Source of the DNA: an uncultured Acetatifactor sp.
Lineage (GTDB): Bacteria; Bacillota; Clostridia; Lachnospirales; Lachnospiraceae
Assembly: GCA_947589075.1 (NCBI GenBank)
Contig: CANQBS010000002.1
Coordinates: 1-64,000, forward strand
DNA length: 64,000 nt
Reading direction: 5' to 3'
Under the pieces are notes generated by a model. The model ran no database searches. It had not been told where the DNA came from and was given only the letters and a program-made list of their open reading frames with translations. Each line of letters opens with the position of its first letter. The first letter of the stretch is position 1. Of this stretch, positions 49,157 to 60,537 are shown piece after piece. The translations under genes and the position numbers were made by a program.

Positions 49157-51409
49157 ATGAAGATTCAATATGTGATCATAAATTTTATCCTTCTTGCCGG
49201 GATACTGGCGTTCTTTGGGCGCAAAACGGTTCTCCGCATCTTCAGGGACCGCAGGGAGAGGATCAACCGGGAGCTGGACGAGGCGGAGCAGATTGAAAAA
49301 AGCCTTCCCCCCAGGATGCCGGAACTGGATGACCCTGCAAAGGAGGCTTCTGTCGGCGAATCCTGGGGCAGCGCGGTTCGGGGGGAGGAGCAGACCTCTG
49401 AAAACGCTGCGGTTCTCCAGGAGAGAGCCCAGGCGGAGGCTAAGATCTCCCAGCTGGAAACCTTTGGAGAGCGGGAATGCCGCGAGGTTTACCGTGTCAT
49501 GATCGAGAAGACGAAGCGGAAGTTTTTCCAGGTCATGAAGGGGAAGGTGCGGGAGATTTTTTCCAGGGAGCCTTACCTGAGTAAGATGCGCGCCAGGGAA
49601 GGGGCGCAGATCGATGAGATCCTGGGGATGATCGCCCTGACCCCCGGGGATATGGCTTACCTGAAATATCATGATGTGCTGTACGTTACCCTGACGTCCG
49701 CTTATCCTTTGGAGGAAGAGCTGGTAAAAAAGGTGGACGAAGCCACCACCCGTCTGCTGCAGGCGGTAAAGGGCAAGACCTCTCTCTGGGTCAGGCAGGA
49801 CGAGAGCCTGATCGGCGGCCTGATGCTGCGTATCGGCGATACGGTGTATGATTATACCGTAAAGGAAGAGCTGTACCATTTTGAAAAGAGCATCAGCAGG
49901 GAACCCATTACCACTGACGAGCCCACGAAGGAGGTCCTGGCCGAGTTTTTGGAGAAGGCGGAAAGCTTTGAACCCAAGATCCATGTTTATCAGCTGGGAA
50001 GGGTTATGCAGATTTCCGACGGTATCTGCTGGATGGATGGTCTGGCGGATATTATGTACGGCGAAGTGGTGGAATTTGACTGCGGTGAGAGGGGTATGAT
50101 CCTGGACATCCAGCCGGAGCGGATCGGCTGTGTGGTTTTTGGGGAATATGAGAACATTGAAAGCGGAAGCAGGGTCCGCCGTGTGGGCAGGATCGCTTCT
50201 GTTCCGGTGGGAGAGGCTCTGCTTGGGCGCGTGGTGGACGCCATCGGGAATCCCATAGACGGAGAAGGTTATATCTATGCGTCGGCAAAGCGTCCCATTG
50301 AATGTGCCGCTCCCAGCATCCTGGACCGGGCTCCTGTCAGCAGACCGCTGCACACCGGCATTAAGGCAATAGATGCCCTGGTTCCCATAGGAAGAGGGCA
50401 GAGAGAGCTGATCATCGGAGACAGGCAGACCGGCAAAACAGCCATTGCCCTGGATGCCATCATCAACCAGAAAGGCAAGAATACGGTGTGTATCTATGTG
50501 GCCATCGGGCAGAAGGATACTACCATTGCGGAGATCAAGGACAGGCTGGAGCAGTACGGGGCGATGGAGTATACCACCATTGTGGCTGCCAACGCTTCCG
50601 GTTCCGCTGCGACCCAGTATATCGCCCCCTTCTCCGGCACGGCGATGGCGGAGTATTTTATGTATTCCGGCAGAGATGTGCTGATCATTTATGATGATCT
50701 TTCCAAACATGCGGTGGCTTACAGGGAGCTTTCCCTTCTGCTGCACCGTCCTTCCGGACGTGAGGCGTATCCGGGAGATATTTTCTACCTGCATTCCAGG
50801 CTCCTGGAGCGGTCGGCACAGCTGTCCCAGGAAATGGGGGGCGGCTCCATCACCGCTTTGCCGGTCATTGAGACCCTGGCGGGAGATATTTCCGCTTATA
50901 TTCCAACCAACGTGATTTCCATTACGGATGGTCAGATCTTCCTGGAAGGGGAGCTGTTCCGTGAAGGTCAGCGTCCTGCCATCAATGTGGGACTGTCCGT
51001 TTCCCGTGTGGGAGGATCGGCACAGACAAAGCTGATGAAGCAGATGTCCGCCAGTCTTCGAACCAAGCTGGCACAGTACCGTGAGCTGGCTGATTTTACC
51101 CAGCTGGGAACGGATATCGATGAGGACACCAGGCGCATTCTGGATGCCGGCGCGCATTTGATGGAGGCTTTAAGACAGGGAAGGTTCAAACCTCTGGAGG
51201 ACTGGAAGCAGGCTCTTCTCCTATTCGCAGTATCGGAAGGGTATGCGGAGAAAATCCCCTTAGATGGAATGAGCGCCTTTGAAAGCGGGCTGTTCCCCTT
51301 CTTTGAGGATCATCATCAAGAGCTTACGGCGGTTTTGAAGACCGGGAAGAAGGCGGACGCCCCTACCCTGGACGCTATCAGGACCGCACTTAAGGAATAT
51401 GCGGAGTGA
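49157..51409 (+). CDS. atpA: Fused ATP synthase b'-delta-alpha protein
   Basis: A 750-residue protein in place of separate delta and alpha genes. Residues about 5-22 are a TM helix and 22-150 a charged helical stretch like subunit b. Residues about 178-240 match the C-terminal part of delta/OSCP (LTSAYPLEEELVKKVDEATT, then VRQDESLIGGLMLRIGDTVYDYTV); the N-terminal helical delta domain is not evident. Residues about 255-750 are a complete alpha subunit with Walker A GDRQTGKT (421-428), VAIGQKDTT and SVSRVGGSAQ. The frame is continuous without frameshift, and gamma starts 8 bp later. The delta part would join the stalk directly to alpha, making one subunit span membrane and head. It also fixes alpha to stalk at 1:1, while F1 needs three alphas, so three stalk segments per complex would result unless processed. 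Confidence 0.9.
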   Translation: MKIQYVIINFILLAGILAFFGRKTVLRIFRDRRERINRELDEAEQIEKSLPPRMPELDDPAKEASVGESWGSAVRGEEQTSENAAVLQERAQAEAKISQLETFGERECREVYRVMIEKTKRKFFQVMKGKVREIFSREPYLSKMRAREGAQIDEILGMIALTPGDMAYLKYHDVLYVTLTSAYPLEEELVKKVDEATTRLLQAVKGKTSLWVRQDESLIGGLMLRIGDTVYDYTVKEELYHFEKSISREPITTDEPTKEVLAEFLEKAESFEPKIHVYQLGRVMQISDGICWMDGLADIMYGEVVEFDCGERGMILDIQPERIGCVVFGEYENIESGSRVRRVGRIASVPVGEALLGRVVDAIGNPIDGEGYIYASAKRPIECAAPSILDRAPVSRPLHTGIKAIDALVPIGRGQRELIIGDRQTGKTAIALDAIINQKGKNTVCIYVAIGQKDTTIAEIKDRLEQYGAMEYTTIVAANASGSAATQYIAPFSGTAMAEYFMYSGRDVLIIYDDLSKHAVAYRELSLLLHRPSGREAYPGDIFYLHSRLLERSAQLSQEMGGGSITALPVIETLAGDISAYIPTNVISITDGQIFLEGELFREGQRPAINVGLSVSRVGGSAQTKLMKQMSASLRTKLAQYRELADFTQLGTDIDEDTRRILDAGAHLMEALRQGRFKPLEDWKQALLLFAVSEGYAEKIPLDGMSAFESGLFPFFEDHHQELTAVLKTGKKADAPTLDAIRTALKEYAE

Positions 51410-51417
51410 AGTAAGTT

Positions 51418-53702
<2,285 letters not shown>

Positions 53703-53772
53703 TTTCGTAGAGAGAAATGATCTGATGGAATTGATCTGATGGAGCAGATCTGGTTTTATAGAGAGGACCGCA

Positions 53773-54060
53773 ATGAGTGAGCTGACATTAAAAATCGTTA
53801 CCCCCAAGGGTTCCATGCCCCCGGTTTCCTGCGATTCCATCCGCCTGATAGTTTGTGATGGTGCAAAAGGCAGGGAAGGAGGAAGCTATGGGATCAGAAC
53901 CGGCCATACGAAGGCGCTGCTTTCCCTGGATCAGGGTGAGATCAAAGCCTTCCGGAAGGGGGAAGAGGTGTTTTCCGGAAAGGGCGGCGGTGGGTTCGCC
54001 ACCGTTGACCGCAACATCGTGACGGTGGTGGTGGAGGATTTTAAACCTGCCGAAAACTGA
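53773..54060 (+). CDS. atpC: F-type ATP synthase subunit epsilon, short form
   Basis: A 95-residue protein that comprises only the beta-sandwich domain; the usual length is about 130-140. LTLKIVTPKGS, GIRTGHTKALLSLDQGEI and GFATVDRNIVTVVVED are recognisable. The C-terminal two-helix domain, which in many bacteria inhibits ATP hydrolysis, is missing, and the stop is followed immediately by the operon terminator, so it is not a frameshift. The enzyme may thus lack epsilon-type latch control. The start follows GAGAGGACCGC, a modest ribosome site. Confidence 0.88.
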   Translation: MSELTLKIVTPKGSMPPVSCDSIRLIVCDGAKGREGGSYGIRTGHTKALLSLDQGEIKAFRKGEEVFSGKGGGGFATVDRNIVTVVVEDFKPAEN

Positions 54061-54061
54061 A

Positions 54062-54124
54062 AGACCGCCGGAGACCTGGAAACCGATCTGTTAACACAGT
54101 CTGTTTCCGGGTCTCCGGCGGTCT
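54062..54124. terminator. Terminator after the ATP synthase operon
   Basis: AGACCGCCGGAGACC pairs perfectly with GGTCTCCGGCGGTCT, with a second inner stem GGAAAC/GTTTCC, followed by GTTTCTTT. It also lies 15 bp from the end of the convergent gene. Confidence 0.85.
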
Positions 54125-54138
54125 GTTTCTTTCGGCGT

Positions 54139-55548
54139 TCAGCCCGTCTTTACAATTTTCATATTGGGATAGATTCGCTCTATCCTCTCGTCATCAAAAT
54201 GTTCGTCCAGCCAGTGATTCAAAGCAGTGATGATCTGGTTTTCCGAGGGCTTTTTGGCATCTTCCGTTTCAGTCCCATAAACCTCTTCTTCATAAGTGTT
54301 TGTTTCCTGCTGCATCTCTGAATGTCTGGCCGTATACCTTCCCAGTGCCAGTCCGGAGATGCCGATATCGAATACCATAAACAGGATCATCAGGTTACAG
54401 AGGACAGTCCCCAGGCGTATGGGGAGTTTCTCGATCCAGAAGGACAGGAAGGGGTAGCATAGTTTGAGCCATATCACCGCTGCAAATCCCCAGAAAAAGC
54501 AGTAAAGAAGGTTGATTCGTCCCCCCAGGTTGAAGGTGAAGCCGCTGTAATCCCAGAATATGGTCCCGAACATACGCTCGGTGAATACGCTGCAGATGTA
54601 TTCGTACATACCGCCAAGCAGTGTGCCCGTAAAGAAAATAAAGCGGTCGCTTTTTTCCCTGTAACGGTAGAGCAGCGCGGTGAGCAGGGCACAGCCCAGC
54701 CCCCATACAAGGCTGAAAGGACCGTATACCACACTGCTCCGGCTCATCAGCCTGCCTGAGGTAATCAGGCAGAAGATGGTTTCCGTAAGATCTCCTAAAA
54801 ACGCTCCTAATATAAACAGAGAAAACAGCTTATAAAAGCTGCATCCCTCTGCAAATACCGCTTTTTCCCTTTTTTGCTGTCTCGTAATGATCTTGGCGTC
54901 GCTTAAGGTATGTAGGTCAATTGCCGGAAAAGAACGCACCATACGGGACTGTATTTTTTGGGTCATGGCATTTTCCAGAAAGTAGGAAGTATGTTGAAGC
55001 CCTTCTGTCAGTTGGGTGAAACGTTCCGCTTCTTTCTGTATCCCCAGAACGGCAAGGAGGCTGCTTAAGAAATCCAGGATCAGAAACGCGGTCAATGTCC
55101 ACAGGATGATTGCGGATAAGAAAGAAGGGATAACCGACAGGATCCTGGTGAGGAAGGGATTTATGAACAACATGGTAAGTACAGCCAGGATGCCCCACAG
55201 GATAGAATATCTGGCACAGATATAACCGTCCAGGTTGAAGCGGTTGCCGGAATAATCCCACAGCTTTTTATGAAAAATTTTTTCCAGAAGCTTTCCCGTG
55301 GAGAATTCCAGCACAGAGGCCAACAGGGTTCCCGCCAGAAAAAGAAAGAAGGGTTTGTCGGTCAGATCCGGAAGAAATAAAAGGAACAAAACCGAAGCGA
55401 TGCCGTAAATAGGGCATAAGGGACCGTTTATAAACCCTCGGTTGACAAATTTCTTCTTATGGATCGCGGCGGCGCAGACTTCGGCTGTCCATCCTGCAAA
55501 AGAGTAGAGGAAAAACAACCAGGCAATATCAATGGTATTATATGTCAT
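54139..55548 (-). CDS. Duplicated CmpB-type membrane protein (PF06541-like, putative ABC permease)
   Basis: A 469-residue multi-pass protein. It contains two copies of one unit of about 170 residues. In the first (about 8-130) the marker sequences are FFLYSFAGWTAEV, NGPLCPIYGI and WDYSGNRFNLDGYI; in the second (about 235-370) FILGAFLGDLTET, YGPFSLVWGL and WDYSGFTFNLGGRI. The WDYSG-FN motif is the family hallmark. A cytoplasmic loop (about 165-235) and an acidic C-terminal tail complete it. The start at 55548 follows GGGAG; the frame opens at 55623. Single-copy relatives are commonly annotated as ABC transporter permeases, but their role is unproven. Confidence 0.72.
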   Translation of the reverse strand: MTYNTIDIAWLFFLYSFAGWTAEVCAAAIHKKKFVNRGFINGPLCPIYGIASVLFLLFLPDLTDKPFFLFLAGTLLASVLEFSTGKLLEKIFHKKLWDYSGNRFNLDGYICARYSILWGILAVLTMLFINPFLTRILSVIPSFLSAIILWTLTAFLILDFLSSLLAVLGIQKEAERFTQLTEGLQHTSYFLENAMTQKIQSRMVRSFPAIDLHTLSDAKIITRQQKREKAVFAEGCSFYKLFSLFILGAFLGDLTETIFCLITSGRLMSRSSVVYGPFSLVWGLGCALLTALLYRYREKSDRFIFFTGTLLGGMYEYICSVFTERMFGTIFWDYSGFTFNLGGRINLLYCFFWGFAAVIWLKLCYPFLSFWIEKLPIRLGTVLCNLMILFMVFDIGISGLALGRYTARHSEMQQETNTYEEEVYGTETEDAKKPSENQIITALNHWLDEHFDDERIERIYPNMKIVKTG

Positions 55549-56016
55549 AAAATACAGCTCCCAAACAGGAAGCCCCTCCTTTCTATTTATCAACATTATA
55601 TGGCCCGTCGCGGCAAAAAGCAATGGAAAGATGAAAACAGGTAACAGTTCAGCCGCGCCATTCGCAAAGCCGCGCTTACGCGCTTTCCGTCGCTCCGCGA
55701 CTACCTTTGCTCATTGAATGGCGCTCCCTCAGCCGCCAGACATGATGGAAAATTCGTGCAAGCACGATTTCCCATCAAATCAGGCGGCTGGCTGAACTGT
55801 TACGAAAACAGCAGGATTCCCCGGAATTTTCATTGTAAGATGGAAGCGGATGTTGTATAATGTGATTTATCAGCAGACGTACAAAACGCAGGGCGGCTGT
55901 GCAGCCCGCCAGATAGCGGACATTTGTCCGGAACTGATAAGTTATACACCAAATATTGGCTGAGGGCGCGGCCGGGGAGATATTTTGCTGCGTATCCAGG
56001 CGGAATGCGAGGGAAA
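55549..56016. other. Intergenic region with structured element
   Basis: This 468-bp region separates the CmpB-type gene and the mannosidase, which run divergently. It contains the 163-bp multi-stem element at 55641-55803. The stretch 55804-56016 shows no clear promoter. A longer in-frame start of the mannosidase (TTG 55924) falls here but lacks a ribosome site. Confidence 0.5.
55641..55803. repeat. 163-bp multi-stem palindromic element
   Basis: It is bounded by a perfect 14-bp inverted repeat, GTAACAGTTCAGCC (55641-55654) and GGCTGAACTGTTAC (55790-55803). Inside are arm A, CGCCATTC-GCAAAG (55656-55669) with CTTTGC...GAATGGCG (55705-55723), which carries two further mini-hairpins, and arm B, CAGCCGCC (55730-55737) with GGCGGCTG (55783-55790), enclosing a 15-16 bp stem (55744-55759 with 55762-55776). 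The three-way fold is too extensive for chance. It could be an interspersed repeat (REP/MITE-like) or a structured RNA. No coding content is visible. Confidence 0.75.
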
Positions 56017-59000
56017 ATGTACACAGAAAAACAGCTGGAGAGAATGTTTGAAAAGTTGAAGCGTCTGGAGGATATGCTGGAGCCCCGGTTATTTTACCCT
56101 GTTGCCACCATACCCATGAAAGCATATCAGACGGACGGCCGTTATCATGAGATACCGGAAGATTCCTGCTTTGAGCCCTGTGAGGACGGCAGGGTATTCG
56201 AGGGGGAGGGTATCTATTGCTGGTTTAAGGGAAGCTTCACTGTGCCGAAGGAGCTGGAGGGAAGAACCCTGTTTGTTTATCCCCGTTCCAGGGGTTATGA
56301 AGGAATGCTGTGGGTGAACGGAAAGCCTTACGGAAATTTCGCGTCCAAAATGATCGTACATAGCCACGGCAACCATTATTGCGATATGTTAAAGCAGGAT
56401 GTCCGTGCCGGTGAAACCATTGAGATCGCCATAGAATATTACGACAATCACTACATTAAGGGAACCCAGCCCTTTAAGATTGAAGCCCAGAGGTTTTATC
56501 GCATTCAGTATCATCCCACGGACATTTGTTTGAAGGATGAGGAGCTGGCGGAGTTTTATTTTGATCTGAAAACTGCCAACCAGATGGTGAAGGCCCTGGA
56601 AAAGAACAGCTTCCGGCGGGCTGATTTTGTACGCGCCCTGCTGCAGGTCCATGACCTGATCTCCTATGATATTGACAATGAAGAGCCGGAGATTTTCAGA
56701 GAGCAGATCCGGCGTGGGGATGAGATCCTGAAAAAGGCGCTGCAGTCTCACAATTCCTCTTCTGCCCCTTATGCCGGCCTCATCGGTCATTCCCATATGG
56801 ATACCGCATGGCTCTGGCACCGGGGAGAAACGGAGAAAAAATGCGCCAGGACCTATGCCAATCAGATGAACCTTATGGATCAGTATCCGGAATATACCTT
56901 TGTGCAGAGCTCCGCCTACCACGGGGATATCATAAGACGCATGTATCCGGATCTGTTCGAGGATATGAAGAAACGGATCGCGGAGGGGCGCTACGAGCCC
57001 AACGGCGGCGTGTGGATCGAATGCGACTGCAATATCCCTTCCGGGGAGTATATGATCCGTCAGTTCGTATGGGGTCAGAAATTTACCAGAAAATATTTTA
57101 ATTATACGTCGGACGCCTTCTGGCTTCCGGATACCTTTGGATACAGCGCGTCCCTGCCCCAGATCATGCGGGGCTGCCGGATCCCGTATTTTTTGACCAC
57201 GAAGATCGCCTGGAACGATACCAATGTGTTCCCTTACGATACCTTTTACTGGAAGGGCATCGACGGCTCCAGGGTGCTGGTGCATTTTAACCGCACCCAT
57301 GTGTGGCCGGATCCCCTTACCCTTTCAAGCAATCTTCTGGAAGCAGGGGAGAATACCATTAAGGAAAGGGCTGTTTCCAATATGCGCCTGATCTCCTATG
57401 GATTCGGCGATGGCGGCGGCGGACCGGAATTCGGCATGATCGAGATGGCAAGACGATTGCAGGATCTGGAGGGAATGCCCAGGACAAGCCATACCACCGT
57501 AAGCCGTTTTATGCAGGAGCTGGAGAAGGAACTGGTGGAGCCTTCCACCTACAGCGGCGAGCTTTATCTGGAGCTGCACCGGGGCACCCTGACCAACCAG
57601 CACAGGATCAAGAGAAATAACAGAAAGGCGGAGTTTGCCCTTCATGATCTGGAATACCTGACAGTGCGGGATGCCCTGGAGCGGGGCATAGAAGCGGACA
57701 GCAGGGAGATTGAACCCCTGATGGGGGAGATGTTAGTAAACCAGTTCCACGATATTCTGCCGGGCACCTGTATTCCCAGGGCTCATGATGAGGCTCTGCA
57801 GGCCGTTTCCCATATCATCGGAGAAGCGCAGGCAAAGAGCGGGGAGCTGTTAAAGAGGTGGGCTGACAGAAGTCCCGAAGGCAGCGAAGAACCTGCGGGA
57901 GACTGCAGCGATTGTAAGGCGGATTCCGAAAACACAGCCGCCCGGAAAACCGTAACCCTTGTCAATACTCTTTCCTTCCCGAGAAATGACGCGGTATATC
58001 TGCCTTTTGAAGGCTATTACGCGGCGGGGGACTATCCCCAGCAGGTCATTACGGATATGGATGGAAACAGGAAGCTTGTGGTTCTGGGGATTACGATCCC
58101 TGCCTTTGGAAGCAGGGTCCTGACCCTGACAAAGGAACGCCGGGAAAAGGCTTCCCCCTTCCATGCGGAGGGAATGACTCTGGAAACCCCGCTTTTTACG
58201 GTAAGGTTCCAGGAGAAGGGATACCTGGAATCCCTGGTGGATAAACGAAACGGCAGGGAGTTAAGGGGAGAAGGCTATGCTCTGAATACCCTGCTCATGG
58301 CGGAAGAAGTTTCCCTGGGCTGGGATAACTGGGACCTGGATGCGGACTGCGAAAGTAAATTCCGGGACTGCGCGGAGCTTCTGGAGCGTCAGGTGGCAGC
58401 GGACGGGGAAGCGGAATACAGGATCCGCTCCACTTACCGTCTGAGTCCCAAATCCACCCTCACTCAGGATATGATCTTTTATGCTGACAGTCCGCTGATC
58501 CTGTTTGAGACCCGGATGGACTGGCAGGATGAGCACCGTTTCTTAAAGACGGCTTTTGATACCACGATCCATGCGGACAGCGCCAGCCAGGAGATACAGT
58601 TCGGCTATATCCGACGGCCCGTCAACCGCAATACAGAGATCGAAAAGGCAAAATTTGAGGTTTCCAACCATAAATATACGGATCTGTCAGAACCCCGTTA
58701 CGGCGCTGCGGTGCTGAATGACTGCAAATACGGCATCAGCGTAAAGGATTCCCAGATGCGCCTGTCCCTGCACAAGGGAGGATGTATGCCGGATTACAGG
58801 GGGGATAAGGGAATCCATGACTGTACCTACGCTTTTCTGCCCCATCTGGGAAGTCTTTCGGCAGAGACAGTGATCCGTCCCGCGTATCTGCTGAATGTGA
58901 AGCCCCTTCTGGTGGAAGGAAGTCTTCCCATGCAGAGTCTGGCAGAGCTGGACTGCGGCCATGTGATCATAGAGACGGTGAAGCCCATGGAGGAGAACGG

Positions 59001-59193
59001 AAGAGGTTTTGTGATGAGGCTGTATGAGGCGGAAGGCTCCGGGGATACAGCGCATCTGAGCTTCCCCTTCCCTGTAAGAAAAGTTTCCCGGACTAACATG
59101 CTGGAAGAGACGGAAGAAGAGTACGGGGCGGTTCAGAGTCTTACCCTTTCTTTCAGGGCTTTTGAGATCAAGACGCTGGTGGTGGAGTACTAA
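56017..59193 (+). CDS. GH38 alpha-mannosidase
   Basis: A 1058-residue cytoplasmic glycoside hydrolase (no signal peptide) removing alpha-linked mannose from glycans. Zinc-binding residues H260 and D262 lie in GHSHMDTAWLWH, the nucleophile/zinc ligand D337 in WIECDCNIPSGE, and WLPDTFGYSASLPQI (D372) and GDGGGGPEFGM follow. The C-terminal half has the typical beta-sandwich domains (about 590-1058). The start at 56017 follows GAGGGAAA; the frame begins at TTG 55924. Length and order of motifs are family-typical. It may process host or yeast mannans after import; no transporter is adjacent. Confidence 0.92.
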   Translation: MYTEKQLERMFEKLKRLEDMLEPRLFYPVATIPMKAYQTDGRYHEIPEDSCFEPCEDGRVFEGEGIYCWFKGSFTVPKELEGRTLFVYPRSRGYEGMLWVNGKPYGNFASKMIVHSHGNHYCDMLKQDVRAGETIEIAIEYYDNHYIKGTQPFKIEAQRFYRIQYHPTDICLKDEELAEFYFDLKTANQMVKALEKNSFRRADFVRALLQVHDLISYDIDNEEPEIFREQIRRGDEILKKALQSHNSSSAPYAGLIGHSHMDTAWLWHRGETEKKCARTYANQMNLMDQYPEYTFVQSSAYHGDIIRRMYPDLFEDMKKRIAEGRYEPNGGVWIECDCNIPSGEYMIRQFVWGQKFTRKYFNYTSDAFWLPDTFGYSASLPQIMRGCRIPYFLTTKIAWNDTNVFPYDTFYWKGIDGSRVLVHFNRTHVWPDPLTLSSNLLEAGENTIKERAVSNMRLISYGFGDGGGGPEFGMIEMARRLQDLEGMPRTSHTTVSRFMQELEKELVEPSTYSGELYLELHRGTLTNQHRIKRNNRKAEFALHDLEYLTVRDALERGIEADSREIEPLMGEMLVNQFHDILPGTCIPRAHDEALQAVSHIIGEAQAKSGELLKRWADRSPEGSEEPAGDCSDCKADSENTAARKTVTLVNTLSFPRNDAVYLPFEGYYAAGDYPQQVITDMDGNRKLVVLGITIPAFGSRVLTLTKERREKASPFHAEGMTLETPLFTVRFQEKGYLESLVDKRNGRELRGEGYALNTLLMAEEVSLGWDNWDLDADCESKFRDCAELLERQVAADGEAEYRIRSTYRLSPKSTLTQDMIFYADSPLILFETRMDWQDEHRFLKTAFDTTIHADSASQEIQFGYIRRPVNRNTEIEKAKFEVSNHKYTDLSEPRYGAAVLNDCKYGISVKDSQMRLSLHKGGCMPDYRGDKGIHDCTYAFLPHLGSLSAETVIRPAYLLNVKPLLVEGSLPMQSLAELDCGHVIIETVKPMEENGRGFVMRLYEAEGSGDTAHLSFPFPVRKVSRTNMLEETEEEYGAVQSLTLSFRAFEIKTLVVEY

Positions 59194-59291
59194 AAAATGA
59201 ATCTGGACAGACATGCTGTTTTCAGAATCAGGAAGGCATGCCTGTCAATCTGAGGGAGGATCGCGCAAGCGCTCCGGAATAGGGGAAAATC

Positions 59292-60494
59292 ATGAATGAT
59301 AAAAATTCTCATTACGTCAAATTAGGCATTACCTTAGCCCTGGGGCTTTCCGCGGCAGTGGTGATTTTTTTGCTGCTTTCGCATCTGGCGGGCATCCTGA
59401 GCTTTTTCAATGTCATTGTTTCCGCCCTGCAGCCTGTGATCGTAGGGGCGGTGCTGGCTTATCTTCTTTGTCCAATCGCAAAGTTTTTTGAAAGGCATAT
59501 CGGGAGGGGAAAACCAAACCGTTTTGCAAGGCCGATTTCCACGTTTCTTACCATCCTTTTGGCCTTTGCTGTCATCGCTTTGTTCTGCGCTATGGTGCTT
59601 CCCCAGCTGGCGGAGAGCGCCATCAGCCTGGTCATGGGACTCCCTGATATGGTAAAGGCACAGCTGGCAAGGCTGGAAGGGTATCTGAAGGCGGACAGCG
59701 AAGCGGCTGCCGTAGCTATGCAGATGATAGAATCGGTGGAAAATTTCCTGGTGGACTGGATCAAAAATCATCTCCTGTCCACGATCTCCACCCTGTCCAA
59801 CAGCGTCTTGTCCTTCGGTTCCATGATCATCAATCTTGTGGTTGCCGTTATCGTTGCGATCTACCTGATCCTGGACCGGGAACGCTACATAGCCCAGTGC
59901 CGGAAGCTTTTCTTTTCCATCAGCAAAAATGAACGGGCAAACGGGGTGATCATGGAGACTCTGGCTCAGGTCGACAGGATCTTCGGCGGTTTTATCTCGG
60001 GAAAGCTTCTGGATTCCCTGATCGTGGGGCTGATCTGCTTCGCCTTCCTGACCATTGTGCGGATGCCCTATGCGCTTTTGATCAGTGTCATCGTGGGCGT
60101 GACCAATATCATACCCATGTTCGGACCCTTTATCGGCGCCATACCCAGCGCTTTCCTTCTCCTTTTGGTTTCTCCCGGAAAGTGCGTGGTATTCCTGATC
60201 TTCATCATTATCCTGCAGCAGATAGACGGAAACATCATTGGTCCCCGTATCCTGGGCAATTCCACCGGTCTTTCGGCGCTTTATGTGACGGTGGCAATGC
60301 TTTTGTTTGGAAAGCTGATGGGATTCTTGGGAATGATCATCGGCGTGCCTCTTTTCGCAACCCTGTATTATATTGTGAAGAGACTGGCTGAAGCTTCCCT
60401 GGCAAAGCAGAAAAAGCCTGTGGAGACAGAGGCCTATGTGCTGAAGGAGGAAGTACGGGAAGCTCCCGGGGCAAAGGAAGGAAAGAAAAAATAA
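59292..60494 (+). CDS. AI-2E family (PF01594) membrane permease, second copy
   Basis: A 400-residue multi-pass protein with about eight TM segments. Family motifs are PVIVGAVLAYLLCPIAKFFE, LDSLIVGLICFAFLTIVRMPYALLIS-type (near 238-262), TNIIPMFGPFIGAIPSAFLL and QQIDGNIIGPRILGNSTGLS. It differs clearly from the homologue at 38894, so they are not a recent duplication. The substrate is unknown. A Lys/Glu-rich cytoplasmic tail ends the protein. The start follows GGGGAAA. It is 98 bp after the mannosidase and 43 bp before the hydrolase. Confidence 0.85.
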   Translation: MNDKNSHYVKLGITLALGLSAAVVIFLLLSHLAGILSFFNVIVSALQPVIVGAVLAYLLCPIAKFFERHIGRGKPNRFARPISTFLTILLAFAVIALFCAMVLPQLAESAISLVMGLPDMVKAQLARLEGYLKADSEAAAVAMQMIESVENFLVDWIKNHLLSTISTLSNSVLSFGSMIINLVVAVIVAIYLILDRERYIAQCRKLFFSISKNERANGVIMETLAQVDRIFGGFISGKLLDSLIVGLICFAFLTIVRMPYALLISVIVGVTNIIPMFGPFIGAIPSAFLLLLVSPGKCVVFLIFIIILQQIDGNIIGPRILGNSTGLSALYVTVAMLLFGKLMGFLGMIIGVPLFATLYYIVKRLAEASLAKQKKPVETEAYVLKEEVREAPGAKEGKKK

Positions 60495-60537
60495 AAAACG
60501 CTGTTTTATTCTATATCATTGCCTTGGAAAGGAAACG

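Noticed and set aside
49055..51157. A 700-codon open frame on the minus strand opposite the ATPase fusion gene
   Set aside because: It lies antisense to conserved alpha-subunit motifs, has no ribosome site and its translation is low-complexity His/Gln/Leu text typical of the reverse of a GC-rich gene.
56389..57300. A 303-codon minus-strand frame inside the mannosidase
   Set aside because: It covers the GH38 catalytic motifs on the other strand and has no independent support.
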